DNA of 64,000 nt from Ancylobacter sp. TS-1 (GCF_009223885.1 NZ_CP045144.1:2654001-2718000), one strand, 5' to 3'; counted from the first letter of the stretch, positions 8,031 through 17,650 are shown. Made by a program: numbers and translations. Notes: generated from the letters alone by a model not told the origin.

Positions 8031-9281
8031 CTAACGCCGCGCCGTGTCCACCTGCCCGCAATCGCTGACCGGCCGCGCGCCCGACAGGCGGGCTGCGAGC
8101 CAGCCGGTCGCCCCGCCGGCGCTGGCGATCTCGGCGCCGCCATGGTCGGCGAAGGGCACTTCCTGATAGTCGAGCGCCACGCCGTCATGGCACAGGCGGC
8201 GGGCGAAATCGCGGGTGGCGGCGGGCGCGACCAGATCGTCGGCGTCGCCCTGCGCGAGGTAGACCGGCGCGCCTTGCCGCGCCGGCACCGAATTGGCCGC
8301 GATCAGCCGGCGCCATTCGGCGCGCTGCGTGGCGCCGGGCACAAGCAGCCCGCCCTCGCCGGCATAGGCGGCGGCGGCAAGACCGAGGGTCACCCGTTCG
8401 GGCAGGTCGGAGCTGCACAGCGAGGCGATGTGCTCCAGCGTCGGCATCGCCTGCGGGCGCACCACCTCGCCGATCGGCAGCCGGTAGGTGCGGCTCCAGG
8501 TGACCGCGGCGAAGGAGGCGACCACCTGCCCGGCCAGCGAGCCGATGTCGCCATTGAGAAGCCGGCGCAGCTCGGTCGGCGCGGAGACGGCGGCGACGCC
8601 CTCCAGCCGAAGCTCGGGGGCGTAGCTGCGCGCCACCGCCCCGGTGAACAGCGCCGCCTGCCCGCCTTCCGAGAAGCCCCAGCTGGCGAAGCGGCGGCCG
8701 GCCCGCAGGCCGGGCAGCGCCCGCGCGGCACGCACCGCGTCGATCATCGCATGCGCCTCGCTGGCGCCGACGAGATAGGGATGCTCGCGGCCGGCGCCGA
8801 GGCCCTGATAGTCGGTGGCGACCACCACGTCGCCATCGGCCAGCAGGCTCCCCAGCCCGGCGATCCGGGCGAAGTCGCGCTGGGGGAAGCGCGACGGCGC
8901 GCAGACCGGCGCGATGCCGGTGGTGCCGTGGCCCCATGTGACGACCGGGTGCGGCCCGGCGCCGGCCGGCGGCGCGGCGACGACGCCGGAGACGACGACC
9001 GGCTGGCCGGCGGCCCCGCGCGAACGGTAGAGAATGCGGTAGGCCGCCGCCGCGCCCCCGGGCGGGGCGACCGGCTCGGCGCGAAGGAGGGTGCCGGGCG
9101 GCCCGGCGATCTCGGAGGGGGCGACCGCGTAGAAGTCGGACGCCGCGCCGGCCTGCGCGGGCGCGGCCAGCAGGGAGAGCACCATCGCGCCAAGGCAGAT
9201 CGCCGTCGCGGGCGTGCGGCTGAACGTGTTCGACGTCATCTTGTTCGACGTCACCTTGTTCGACGTCACCTCGCGCGGCAT
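8031..9281 (-). CDS. Secreted lipase/esterase (alpha/beta hydrolase, secretory-lipase type)
   Basis: A 416-residue exported hydrolase. A Sec signal peptide lies at about residues 22-44, after an unusual repetitive leader, with hydrophobic core AICLGAMVLSLLAAPAQA. The mature protein has an oxyanion-side motif VTWGHGTTG, the nucleophile elbow GFSEGG (Ser), an Asp in LAQGDADDLV and a His in FADHGG, consistent with the secretory lipase (LIP) family that cleaves acyl esters. GAGGG stands about 9 nt before the ATG at 9281; starting at 9341 or 9239 is possible. The substrate is unknown. It is transcribed toward the small membrane protein gene. Confidence 0.85.
   Translation of the reverse strand: MPREVTSNKVTSNKMTSNTFSRTPATAICLGAMVLSLLAAPAQAGAASDFYAVAPSEIAGPPGTLLRAEPVAPPGGAAAAYRILYRSRGAAGQPVVVSGVVAAPPAGAGPHPVVTWGHGTTGIAPVCAPSRFPQRDFARIAGLGSLLADGDVVVATDYQGLGAGREHPYLVGASEAHAMIDAVRAARALPGLRAGRRFASWGFSEGGQAALFTGAVARSYAPELRLEGVAAVSAPTELRRLLNGDIGSLAGQVVASFAAVTWSRTYRLPIGEVVRPQAMPTLEHIASLCSSDLPERVTLGLAAAAYAGEGGLLVPGATQRAEWRRLIAANSVPARQGAPVYLAQGDADDLVAPAATRDFARRLCHDGVALDYQEVPFADHGGAEIASAGGATGWLAARLSGARPVSDCGQVDTARR
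9226..9270. repeat. Three 15-bp in-frame tandem repeats in the lipase leader
   Basis: Copies starting at 9226, 9241 and 9256 share TTGTTCGACGTCACC; the first has two mismatches. On the minus strand they encode consecutive VTSNK-type pentapeptides between the start codon and the signal-peptide core. Each unit contains the palindrome GACGTC. Such arrays change copy number easily by slippage. Confidence 0.85.
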
Positions 9282-9575
9282 GGCCGGGCCCTCGCCTGTC
9301 GCCCGGCGGAGCGCCGGGCCGCACCGCCCCATCGGCGGCATGCCATTGGGACGCGCCGGTGCTCCCGCGTCTTTTCATTCCGCAGCGTCACGTTTGAAGG
9401 TGGCCGAATACGCAACCGGCCGCCATCGGCGCCGCACCTAACCGAAGATATGAGTCAACCAGCCCAAGTCGTCATCCGGCCACGCCTCGGGATGATTTCG
9501 GCCCGCCGCGCCGCCCCCTAGCTTGGAAACACGACGGGACACCCCCCCGGTCCCGGCGATCCCAGGAGAACTGTC

Positions 9576-9770
9576 ATGAACAAGATCATCGCGCTCGCCA
9601 TCCTGTCGGCCACCGTCGCCATGGGCGCGGCTTCCGCCGAGGCGGCCACCTATTCCTACCAGCCGTCCAAGACTGTCGTGTTCGAGGGCCGCAACGCCGC
9701 CGTCGCCACCGACAATGCCGCGACCGCCATTCGCGAGCAGGTCGAGGGCAACGCCCGCACGACCCGGTGA
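9576..9770 (+). CDS. Small secreted protein of unknown function
   Basis: A 64-residue protein with a clean Sec signal peptide (MNKIIALAILSATVAMGAASAEA, cleavage after about 23) and a mature part of only about 41 residues without cysteine. AGGAGA lies 7 nt before the ATG, a strong ribosome-binding site. I know no function. It stands alone, with a terminator hairpin downstream at 9847, so it is probably monocistronic. Confidence 0.75.
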   Translation: MNKIIALAILSATVAMGAASAEAATYSYQPSKTVVFEGRNAAVATDNAATAIREQVEGNARTTR

Positions 9771-9846
9771 CATTTTGCGGGCGACAGCCTGCAGCTGATA
9801 TCCCGCACCCTCGCCCCGCGCACCCCCCGGCGCGGACGGTGGTCCC

Positions 9847-9880
9847 TCGGCCCGGTCGCAAGACCGGGCCGATCGCGTTT
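9847..9880. terminator. Bidirectional terminator hairpin
   Basis: An 11-bp perfect stem (9847-9857 with 9862-9872) closes a GCAA tetraloop between the small secreted-protein gene and the convergent TetR gene. The downstream tract TCGCGTTT is a weak U-tract, so it may serve both directions. Confidence 0.65.
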
Positions 9881-9892
9881 GCGGGGGCAGGC

Positions 9893-10507
9893 TCAGTCCG
9901 CCGTCCCTCGCCCGGAACCCAGCGCCGCGCGCACCAGCACCGCGGCGGCACGGCCGGCGCTGTGCATGTAGCTGGCGTCGCGATTGAGCAGCACCACGGC
10001 GAAGGCGCCGTCGATCAGCAGCATCACCTGCCGCGCCAGTTCGCGGGCGGCCGCGAGATCAAGGTCCTCCGGCGCCCCGGAGCCGGCGAACAGCGCGCAC
10101 AGCCAGTCCTCCACCCGCCGCTTGTGGGCGCGCGCGGCGCGCATCGCGGGATGGCCGGGCAGGTTCACCAATTCGACCGAGGTGCGCAGGAAGCCGCAGC
10201 CCTTCCAGCGCGCGCTGAGGGCCGCGGCCGCCAGAGCGCCGAACAGCGCCTCGATACGGGCGGCGACGTCGCCCTCGGCCTGCGCGTAGTGGCGCTGGAA
10301 CCAGGCGAGGTTCGGCTGGTCGCGCCGCTCCAGGGAGGCGGCGATCAGGTCGTCCTTGCTGCGAAAATGATAATATAGCGTGCGCTTGGTGACGCCGGCC
10401 TTCGCCGCCACCGCGTCCACGCTGACGGCGCGGATGCCCTCGCCGTGGAACAGCCTCCCGGCCGCCTGAAGGATGCGCTCGCGCGTCGGTGCGGGGACGG
10501 TCTCCAT
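9893..10507 (-). CDS. TetR family transcriptional regulator
   Basis: 204 residues with the N-terminal TetR helix-turn-helix (TRERILQAAGRLFHGEGIRAVSVDAVAAKAGVTKRTLYYHFRSKDDL, written here as one recognisable block) and an all-helical ligand domain after about residue 60. The start at 10507 gives the family's usual N-terminus (METVPAPTRERIL); an extra 12 codons upstream would overlap the operator. It is divergent from the hydrolase at 10604 and probably represses it and itself through the palindrome at 10517-10538. The inducing ligand is unknown. Confidence 0.9.
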   Translation of the reverse strand: METVPAPTRERILQAAGRLFHGEGIRAVSVDAVAAKAGVTKRTLYYHFRSKDDLIAASLERRDQPNLAWFQRHYAQAEGDVAARIEALFGALAAAALSARWKGCGFLRTSVELVNLPGHPAMRAARAHKRRVEDWLCALFAGSGAPEDLDLAAARELARQVMLLIDGAFAVVLLNRDASYMHSAGRAAAVLVRAALGSGRGTAD

Positions 10508-10516
10508 CCGGCCAAG

Positions 10517-10538
10517 GTATACTGACCAGTGAATATAC
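10517..10538. promoter_or_regulatory. Probable TetR operator
   Basis: An inverted repeat with outer arms GTATA (10517-10521) and TATAC (10534-10538) and an inner ACTG-AC-CAGT core (10521-10530) lies 10 bp upstream of the TetR start codon and about 65 bp upstream of the hydrolase start. Size and shape are typical of TetR-family operators; binding is inferred. Confidence 0.6.
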
Positions 10539-10603
10539 AGCAACGCCGCGCCGCCCTATGCAGGGTCGTCCGGGCGGCGGCCCGGCAGGACCGGGAGAGG
10601 AGC

Positions 10604-11533
10604 ATGGTCGCGATCACACCCGAGACGATCGAGATCGCCTGCGGCGACGGCGTCGTGCTCGGCGGCCATTTCTGGCCCGGCGCCGGACACGCGGCGGGCA
10701 ACGGGGCGGTGCTGGTCAATCCGGCGACCGGCGTGCTGGCGCGCTATTACCACCGCTATGCGCGCTTCCTCGCCGGCCACGGCTTCGACGTGCTGACCTA
10801 TGACTATCGCGGCATCGGCGCCTCGCGGCCGGCGCGGATGCGCGGATGCCGCTATCGCTGGCGCGACTGGGGCGAGCGCGACGTCGACGCCGCGCTGCGC
10901 GTACTCGCCGGGCGGGCGCGGCCCGGGCCGCTCGCCGTGGTGGGGCACAGCATTGGCGGCTTCCTGCCCGGCCTCGCGCCGGCCGGGCACCGCATCGACC
11001 GCATGCTCACCGTCGGCGCGCAATATGCGTGGTGGGCGGACTACGCGCCCGGCCACCGGCTCGGCCTGCTCGCCCGCTGGCACCTCGCCATGCCGGCGGC
11101 GACCGCGCTGTTCGGCTATTTCCCGGGTCGGCGGCTCGGATGGCTGGAAGACCTGCCGGCCGGCGTCGCCCGCGAATGGGCCTTTCGCGGGCCCCGTTTC
11201 GAGACCAGCCATCCGCGCGCCGAGCGGGCGGCGGTCGTCGAGCGCATGGCCCATGTGCGCGCGCCGATCCTCGCCGTCGGTGTCTCGGACGACCCCTTCG
11301 GCACGGTGCCGGCGCTGTCCCGCGCCCTTGCCTACTATGCCGGCGCCGCGCGCACCCAGGTCGAGATCGACCCGGCCGATTACGGACGCGACGCGCTCGG
11401 CCATTTCAGCCTGTTCCACGACAGCCACGCCGCCGGCTTCTGGCTGGACACGCTGATCTGGCTGCGCGACGGGCGCAACCCGTGGCCGGACCGCGTGGTG
11501 GCGCGCAGGGAGCCGGGGGAAGGCGGCGGCTAG
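10604..11533 (+). CDS. Alpha/beta hydrolase (COG4757-like)
   Basis: 309 residues, cytosolic (no signal peptide). An alpha/beta-hydrolase fold is shown by [13 protein letters not shown] after strand 4 and the nucleophile elbow [12 protein letters not shown] (Ser). A late His (LGHFSLFH) and an Asp around DDPFGTV complete a plausible triad. It resembles the predicted serine-hydrolase family COG4757. GAGAGGAG is 2-3 nt from the ATG at 10604. The divergent TetR gene suggests it is induced by a small ligand. Its stop codon overlaps that of the convergent manB gene in a shared CTAG. Confidence 0.82.
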   Translation: MVAITPETIEIACGDGVVLGGHFWPGAGHAAGNGAVLVNPATGVLARYYHRYARFLAGHGFDVLTYDYRGIGASRPARMRGCRYRWRDWGERDVDAALRVLAGRARPGPLAVVGHSIGGFLPGLAPAGHRIDRMLTVGAQYAWWADYAPGHRLGLLARWHLAMPAATALFGYFPGRRLGWLEDLPAGVAREWAFRGPRFETSHPRAERAAVVERMAHVRAPILAVGVSDDPFGTVPALSRALAYYAGAARTQVEIDPADYGRDALGHFSLFHDSHAAGFWLDTLIWLRDGRNPWPDRVVARREPGEGGG

Positions 11534-12891
11534 CCGGCCCGGATCAGCCCGGTCAGCTCCGCCACCCGGCGCCCGATCTCGCCCCCGTCGCCGCGCGCCT
11601 CCACATTCAGGCGCAGCAGCGGCTCGGTGTTGGAGCGGCGCAGGTTCAGCCGCCAGTCGGCGAAGGCCAGCGAGATGCCGTCGGTCTCGTCGCGCGCCGG
11701 CCCCTGCCCGGCGAACGCCGCCTCGACGCGGGCGATGGCGGCGCCGGGATCGTCGAGGCGGAAATTGATCTCGCCCGAGGAAGGGAAGGCCGCCATGCGC
11801 TCGGAGACCAGCTCGGACAGACTCTCCCCGGTGCGGCCCATCAGCTCGGCCACCAGCAGCCAGGGAATCATGCCGGAATCGCAGGCCATGAAGTCGCGGA
11901 AATAATGGTGCGCCGACATCTCGCCGCCATAGACCGCGCCGGTGTCGCGCAGCGCCTGCTTGAGGAAGGCGTGGCCGGTGCGCGCCTGCACGGCGTGCCC
12001 GCCGGCGCCCACCACCACATCCTGCGTGTTCCACACCACGCGCGGATCGTGGACGATGGTGGCGCCCGGCTCCTTGGACAGGAACACCGCCGCCAGCAGG
12101 CCGACAATGTACTCGCCGGGAATGAAGCGGCCGGACTGGTCGAACAGGAAGCAGCGGTCGAAATCGCCGTCCCAGGCGACGCCCATATCGGCGCCGGCCG
12201 CCACCACCGCCTCGCCGGTGACCGGCTGGTTCTCCGGCAGCAGCGGGTTGGGAATGCCGTTCGGGAACGTCCCGTCCGGCTCGTGATGCAGCCGCACGAA
12301 GCGCAGCGGCGCCCCGCGCGATTCCAGCGCGGCGGCAATGGCGTCGAAGGTCGGGCCGGCGGCGCCGTTGCCGGCGTTCACCAGAATGGTCAGCGGGCGC
12401 AGCCGCGCGAGGTCGACGAAGGAGAGCACGCGCTCGACATAGGCGGCGCGGGCGCCAGTGGCCGGGCGCACCGAGCCGCCCGGCCGGGGCGCGGGCTCCG
12501 GGCCTTCCGCCAGCGCCTGCACGGCGGCAAGCCCGGTCGCCGTGTCGAGCGGGGCCGAGCCCGCCCGCACCAGCTTCATGCCGTTATAGTCCATCGGGTT
12601 GTGCGAGGCCGTCACCTCGATGCCGCCATCGGCCGCGAAATGGGTCACGGCGAAGTACATTTCCTCGGTGCCGCACAGGCCGAGATCGAGCACCTCCACG
12701 CCCCCGGCGAGCAGGCCCTCGATGCAGGCATCCGCCAGCGCCTGCGAGGAGGCGCGGCAGTCGCGCCCGATCACCACGCGCCGGGCGGAGAGAGCCTCGA
12801 CGAAGGCGCGCCCGATCCGGCGGGCGATGTCCTCGTTCAGTTCGGCGCCGAGGCGTCCGCGAATGTCATAGGCCTTGAAGCAGGTAAGCAT
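11530..12891 (-). CDS. manB: Phosphomannomutase/phosphoglucomutase
   Basis: A 453-residue alpha-D-phosphohexomutase interconverting mannose-6-P and mannose-1-P (often glucose phosphates too) for GDP-sugar synthesis. The active-site serine loop [12 protein letters not shown], metal loop DGDFDR, sugar loop GEMSAHHYF and phosphate-binding [11 protein letters not shown] are all present in order. The start at 12891 gives the family's N-terminus [11 protein letters not shown], matching E. coli CpsG. It is divergent from manC at 13032, so both steps to GDP-mannose are encoded side by side. The 3' end overlaps the convergent hydrolase by 4 bp. Confidence 0.93.
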   Translation of the reverse strand: MLTCFKAYDIRGRLGAELNEDIARRIGRAFVEALSARRVVIGRDCRASSQALADACIEGLLAGGVEVLDLGLCGTEEMYFAVTHFAADGGIEVTASHNPMDYNGMKLVRAGSAPLDTATGLAAVQALAEGPEPAPRPGGSVRPATGARAAYVERVLSFVDLARLRPLTILVNAGNGAAGPTFDAIAAALESRGAPLRFVRLHHEPDGTFPNGIPNPLLPENQPVTGEAVVAAGADMGVAWDGDFDRCFLFDQSGRFIPGEYIVGLLAAVFLSKEPGATIVHDPRVVWNTQDVVVGAGGHAVQARTGHAFLKQALRDTGAVYGGEMSAHHYFRDFMACDSGMIPWLLVAELMGRTGESLSELVSERMAAFPSSGEINFRLDDPGAAIARVEAAFAGQGPARDETDGISLAFADWRLNLRRSNTEPLLRLNVEARGDGGEIGRRVAELTGLIRAG

Positions 12892-13031
12892 GGCGCAGTC
12901 CCGGAAAAGCCGCATCCTGCCGCTAACCCCGGCGACAGAGCCCGGTCAAGCCAATTCGGGCTCCTCGCTTTTCCATTGCGGCGCGGCAGGGTAGCCTCGC
13001 CATACCTTCCTCCAGGCAGCGAATCGCCCCC

Positions 13032-14480
13032 GTGAGCGTCTCCAATCTGTACCCCGTCATCCTGTGCGGCGGCTCCGGCACGCGGCTCTGGCCGCTGTCG
13101 CGCAAGAGCTTCCCGAAGCAGTTCGTGAAGCTCGGCGAAGGCGAGACGCTCTTCCAGGCGGCGGCGCGGCGGACCAGCGGCCCCAACATCCGCCCGCCGA
13201 TCATCATCACCAATTCCGATTTCCGCTTCATCGTGACGGAGCAGCTCGCCGAGGCTGGGATCGAGCCGGGCGCCATCCTCATCGAGCCGAGCCCGCGCAA
13301 CACCGCCCCCGCCATCCTCGCCGCCGTGCAGTATCTGGCGGCGCGCGACCCGGAGGCGGCGCTGCTGGTGATCCCGTCCGACCAGGTGATGCCCGACCGC
13401 GATACCTTCGGCGCCGTGGTCGAAGCCGGGCTGGCCGCCGCTGCGCGGGACCGGATCGTCACCTTCGGCATCCGCCCGACCCGGCCCGAAACCGGCTATG
13501 GCTGGCTGGAGCTTGAGCATCTGCCGGAAGGCGGCGCCCCCTCCGCCGTCGCGCTCAGGCGCTTCGTCGAGAAGCCGCCCGCCGACCGCGCCGCCGCCAT
13601 GCTCGCCGACGGACGCTACCTGTGGAATGCCGGCATCTTCCTGATGACCGTGCGCACCGCCCTGTCCGCCTTCCAGGCGCACGCGCCGGCGATGCTGGCG
13701 CCGGTGAAGCAGGCGGTCGAGGAGGCGGGCGCCGATCTCGGCTTCCTGCGGCTGGCGCCCGATCCCTGGCAGCGGGCGGAGGAGATTTCGGTCGACTACG
13801 CCATCATGGAGCGGGCCTCCAATCTGGATGTCGTGCCCTTCGACGGCGCATGGTCGGATCTGGGCGACTGGGCCTCCGTGCTGCGCGAGGGCCATCCCGA
13901 TGCCGACGGCGTCGCCGCCTTCGGTCCGGTGACGGCGATCGACTGCGCCGACACGCTGCTGCGCTCGGAGGCCGAGGGGCTCGAACTGGTCGGCATCGGC
14001 CTGAAGGACCTGCTGGTCGTCGCCATGCCCGACGCGGTGCTGGTGGCCGACCGCAGCCGGGCGCAGGAGGTCAAGCAGGCGGTGTCCGCGCTGAAGGCCA
14101 AGGGCGCGCGGCAGGCCGAGCACTTCGCCCGCGACCACCGGCCCTGGGGCTGGTTCGAGACGCTGGCGCTCGGCGAGCGCTTCCAGGTGAAGCGCATCGT
14201 CGTCCATCCCGGCGCCGCACTGTCGCTGCAAAGCCATTTCCACCGCGCCGAGCACTGGATCGTGGTCTCCGGCACGGCGCGGGTGACGGTGAACGACGAG
14301 GTGCAACTGGTGGCCGAGAACCAGTCCGTCTACGTGCCGCTGGGCGCGGTGCACCGGATGGAAAATCCCGGCAAGGTGCCGATGGTGCTCATCGAGGTGC
14401 AGACCGGCACCTATCTCGGCGAGGACGACATCGTGCGCTACGAAGACGTCTATGCGCGCGGGCAGGGTGCGAAGGGCTGA
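13032..14480 (+). CDS. manC: Mannose-1-phosphate guanylyltransferase / mannose-6-phosphate isomerase
   Basis: A 482-residue bifunctional type-II enzyme (AlgA/ManC/CpsB). The N-terminal nucleotidyltransferase has the GTP loop CGGSGTRLWPLSRKSFPKQF, the motif PSDQVM and the FVEKPP sugar-phosphate motif. The C-terminal cupin-fold isomerase (about 360-480) has the metal-binding HPGAALSLQSHFHRAEHW. Translation starts at GTG 13032. It makes GDP-mannose from mannose-1-P and supplies mannose-1-P precursors with ManB. A glycosyltransferase follows 73 bp later, pointing to extracellular polysaccharide or glycolipid assembly. Confidence 0.94.
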   Translation: MSVSNLYPVILCGGSGTRLWPLSRKSFPKQFVKLGEGETLFQAAARRTSGPNIRPPIIITNSDFRFIVTEQLAEAGIEPGAILIEPSPRNTAPAILAAVQYLAARDPEAALLVIPSDQVMPDRDTFGAVVEAGLAAAARDRIVTFGIRPTRPETGYGWLELEHLPEGGAPSAVALRRFVEKPPADRAAAMLADGRYLWNAGIFLMTVRTALSAFQAHAPAMLAPVKQAVEEAGADLGFLRLAPDPWQRAEEISVDYAIMERASNLDVVPFDGAWSDLGDWASVLREGHPDADGVAAFGPVTAIDCADTLLRSEAEGLELVGIGLKDLLVVAMPDAVLVADRSRAQEVKQAVSALKAKGARQAEHFARDHRPWGWFETLALGERFQVKRIVVHPGAALSLQSHFHRAEHWIVVSGTARVTVNDEVQLVAENQSVYVPLGAVHRMENPGKVPMVLIEVQTGTYLGEDDIVRYEDVYARGQGAKG

Positions 14481-14553
14481 TGCCCCGCACTCCTGCCGCG
14501 CCGGCTGTGGGGGGGCCGAACGCAGTCTCGACGATCCCGCCAGGCGAGTCCCG

Positions 14554-15723
14554 ATGGCGAAACTAGGTCTCATCGGCCGGATGCGCAGAGTGCTGCGCGT
14601 GCGGGCCAATTGTCCGCCCGATGCGGTGACGCCCTGCTGGCTGCACGGAGGGCGGCTGCCGTTCGGACTCGACGTCGTCGGCTATCTGCGCGCCGAGATC
14701 GGGCTGGGCGAGGCCGCCCGCCTGATCGTCCGTGCCGTCGACGCGGCCGGGCTGCCGACCAGCCCGATCGACATCTGGCTCCCCGGCCGCGACGCCGACC
14801 GCTCGCTCGACGCGCGCATCGGGCAGCCGGCGCGCCACGCGGCGACGCTCACGGTTTCCGGCGCGCTCGACCTGCCCGAGATGGCCGAGCGGCTCTGCCG
14901 GGGCCGCACCAACATCCACTACACGTTCTGGGAACTGCCGAAGACGCCCGAGGAGTTGGGGCCGGCCTTCGACCGTTTCGACGCCTGCTGGGCGCCGACC
15001 ACCTTCGTGCGCGACGTGCTGGTCGCCTCGCAGACGCGCCCGGTCCATCTCGTGCCGCAGCCCGTGGCGTTGCCGGAAGAGGCGCCCGCGCCGCCGGATT
15101 TTCGCGGTCCGCTCCGCATCCTGACCTTCTTCGACTATGAATCGGCCATGGTGCGGAAGAACCCGCAGGCGGCCATCGCGGCGTTCCGGCTGGCCTTTCC
15201 GACCGGGCGCGAGGAGGCGCGGCTGCTGGTCAAGACGCGCGGCAGGTCGGGCCCGCAGGCCCGCGCCGATCTGGCCCGGCTCGCGGCACAGGACCCCCGC
15301 ATCACCGTCGTCGACGACACCGTCTCCCGCGACGAGATGGCGGCGCTGACGCAGGCCTGCGACGTGTTCCTGTCGCTGCATCGCTCGGAGGGCTTCGGGC
15401 TCGGCAATGCCGAGGCGCTCGCCCGCGGCAAGGCGGTCGTCACCACCGATTTCGGCGGAACCCGCGATTTCATCACGCCAGAGACCGGCTATCCCGTCGA
15501 ATACCGCACCGTGCCGGTGCCCCCCGGCGCCTATCCGGGTGCGGACGGCAGCCACTGGGCCGAGCCCAACATCGCCCACGCCGCCCAGATGCTGCGCGAC
15601 ATCCACGACGACCCCGCCGCCGCCGCGCGCCGGGCGCAGGCCGGCTACCGGCTTCTCCGGCGCAACCACTCCTTCGCCGCCGTCGGCGCGCGCATCGCCG
15701 AGCTGATGGAGCCGCTGCGCTGA
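14554..15723 (+). CDS. Glycosyltransferase (GT4-like, group 1)
   Basis: 389 residues with a GT-B fold. The N-terminal half contains GLDVVGYLRAEIGLGEAARL, a motif common in rhizobial GT4 proteins encoded with polysaccharide genes. The C-terminal half has the donor-binding signature SLHRSEGFGLGNAEALARGKAVVTTDFGG with the E-x7-E acidic pair. No membrane segment or signal peptide is seen. Downstream of manC it probably transfers mannose or a derived sugar from GDP-sugar to a lipid-linked or polysaccharide acceptor; donor and acceptor are inferred. The frame is open upstream; ATG 14554 has GGCGAG at a suitable distance. Confidence 0.85.
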   Translation: MAKLGLIGRMRRVLRVRANCPPDAVTPCWLHGGRLPFGLDVVGYLRAEIGLGEAARLIVRAVDAAGLPTSPIDIWLPGRDADRSLDARIGQPARHAATLTVSGALDLPEMAERLCRGRTNIHYTFWELPKTPEELGPAFDRFDACWAPTTFVRDVLVASQTRPVHLVPQPVALPEEAPAPPDFRGPLRILTFFDYESAMVRKNPQAAIAAFRLAFPTGREEARLLVKTRGRSGPQARADLARLAAQDPRITVVDDTVSRDEMAALTQACDVFLSLHRSEGFGLGNAEALARGKAVVTTDFGGTRDFITPETGYPVEYRTVPVPPGAYPGADGSHWAEPNIAHAAQMLRDIHDDPAAAARRAQAGYRLLRRNHSFAAVGARIAELMEPLR

Positions 15724-15730
15724 ACGCCGG

Positions 15731-17488
15731 TCAGGGCGCAGCCGCGAGCGCGGCGCGCCAGCCGCCCCCGCCGGTGATGTCGCGCGCCCCTGCCATTACA
15801 TGCGCTTCGCACAGAAAGCCCTTCACCGCGCTGGCGTCCTCCAGCACCACCGTTCCGATGGTGAGCGGGGCCGGAACGCCGGCGATGAAGTCGCCGAACG
15901 CCGCGCGCGGCAGCGACCAGATCTCGACCTCGATGGCGGCGCCTCCCTCCGCGGCGCGCACCAGCCCCGGCCGGGCCGGCGGGCCGCCGGGCAGCGCGTA
16001 GAGCCGGTAGGCCGGCGCGGTGCGCACACCGCGCAGAAAGCGCCCACCGCGCATGACAAGCTCATGGTTCAGCGGCAGTCCCGACATATGCGCCCCGCAC
16101 ACGGCGAGCGCGATTTCGTCCGGGCCCGCCTCGGTGGCCATCACGGGTGCCGCGCTGCCGCCGCGCTCGACGAGGAGGGCCAGCGCGGCGGCGCGGGCAT
16201 CCTCGCCCGCGCGCGCCAGCACGGTCAGGCTGCCCGGGCGGCCATCCGCGCGCGGGCCGGTCGGCACGGCGATGCCGCACATGTCCAGCAGATTGACGAA
16301 GTTGGTATAGGTGCCAAGCCGGGCATTCGGACCGAACGGATCGGCGGCGATCTCGTCCAGCGTGACGAAGCACGGCATGGTCGGCACGCAGACGAGCGAC
16401 ACCGCGCCCAGCGCCTCCTCGCACCGGCGCTTCAGTTCCCGCAGCCGGTAGAGGCCGCGAAACGCGTCGACCGCACTGAGGCCGGCGCCGCCGGCGAGAA
16501 TGGCGCGGGTCGTCGGATGCAGCGTCTCCGGCGCGCGGGCGAGCCGGTCGCCGACGGCGGCGAGGCGCTCGGCGACCCACGGCCCGGCATAGAGCATCGC
16601 GGCCACCGCGTAGAAGGGCGAGAAGTCGATGCGGCGGACCCGGGCCCCCCGCGCCGCCAGTTTTTCCAGCGTGGCCTCGAAATGACCCGCCTGCGCGGTG
16701 TCGCCGAAGGTGCGCAGGCTCGCCGCGTCCGGCGCGGCGACCTCGACCGGGGGCGGCAGCGGCGAGAGGCGCTGGCGTGGCAGCGGGCGCGACCACGGGT
16801 CGGCGGCGTCATAGCCGGCGGCCAGTTCGAACAGTTCCCACGCCTCCGTGACGCTGGCGGCGAAGAGCGAGACGGTATCGAGCGTGCGGCAGGCCGGCAC
16901 CATGCCGGTCGAGGACAGCGCGCCCAGTGTCGGCTTCAGCCCGACAATGTCGTTGAAGGCGGCCGGCACGCGGCCCGAGCCCGCCGTGTCGGTGCCGAGC
17001 GAAAAGGCGACCAGCCCCTGCGCCACCGCCACCGCCGAGCCGGAGGAGGAGCCGCCGGGCACCAGCGCCGGATCGACCGCGTTGCGCGGCACCGGATAGG
17101 GCGTGCGCACGCCCACCAGGCCGGTGGCGAACTGGTCGAGATTGGTCTTTCCCAGGCAGATCGCGCCGGCCGCGCGCAACCGGGCGACGACGCCGGCATC
17201 CGATTCCGCGACATGGATAAAGTCCGGGCAGGCCGCCGTGGTCGGCATGCGCGCCACGTCGATATTGTCTTTCACCGCATAGGGAATGCCCCAGAGCGGG
17301 CGCCCGTCAGGTGTGCCGAGGGCGCGCGCCTCGCCGAGCGCGGCATGGCGGGCCTCGTAGAGAAAGATGCCGGGATCGGCCAGCGCGTCGAGCCGGCGGA
17401 ACGCCTCCTCGACCACCGCCTCGGGGGTGACGCCGCGCGCATAGGCGGCGCGCAGGGACTCCAGCGTGAAGGCGAGGTCGGCGAGCAT
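15731..17488 (-). CDS. atzF: Allophanate hydrolase (AtzF-type amidase)
   Basis: 585 residues that hydrolyse allophanate to CO2 and ammonia, the last step of urea-carboxylase and cyanuric-acid pathways. The amidase-signature core has the Lys-Ser-Ser triad: Lys in AVKDNIDV, Ser in GGSSSGSAVA and Ser in DTAGSGRVP. The C-terminal domain after about 440 (MSGLPLNHELVMRGGRFL) is the extra domain typical of AtzF-like enzymes. The start is uncertain between 17488 and 17566. No urea carboxylase or biuret hydrolase gene is adjacent, so it may serve amide turnover supplied from elsewhere. It is divergent from a LysR regulator. Confidence 0.9.
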   Translation of the reverse strand: MLADLAFTLESLRAAYARGVTPEAVVEEAFRRLDALADPGIFLYEARHAALGEARALGTPDGRPLWGIPYAVKDNIDVARMPTTAACPDFIHVAESDAGVVARLRAAGAICLGKTNLDQFATGLVGVRTPYPVPRNAVDPALVPGGSSSGSAVAVAQGLVAFSLGTDTAGSGRVPAAFNDIVGLKPTLGALSSTGMVPACRTLDTVSLFAASVTEAWELFELAAGYDAADPWSRPLPRQRLSPLPPPVEVAAPDAASLRTFGDTAQAGHFEATLEKLAARGARVRRIDFSPFYAVAAMLYAGPWVAERLAAVGDRLARAPETLHPTTRAILAGGAGLSAVDAFRGLYRLRELKRRCEEALGAVSLVCVPTMPCFVTLDEIAADPFGPNARLGTYTNFVNLLDMCGIAVPTGPRADGRPGSLTVLARAGEDARAAALALLVERGGSAAPVMATEAGPDEIALAVCGAHMSGLPLNHELVMRGGRFLRGVRTAPAYRLYALPGGPPARPGLVRAAEGGAAIEVEIWSLPRAAFGDFIAGVPAPLTIGTVVLEDASAVKGFLCEAHVMAGARDITGGGGWRAALAAAP

Positions 17489-17650
17489 GGCGAAGCCTGG
17501 GGCGCGAGTGATCGAGGGGAGACGGGCGAGGAAAGGCGGGCCCGTGTTCTGCTGAACGCCGTCCATCCTGCCCGTCTGACCCCGTTCGCGAAAACTGCTA
17601 TGAATTCACCGATGCGTTGCACAAAATGCACCGCTCCTGGGAATGCCGCG

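Noticed and set aside
15800..17650. Long N-terminal extension in frame with the LysR regulator
   Set aside because: It is antisense to the allophanate hydrolase and unlike any LysR protein; the regulator starts near 17651.
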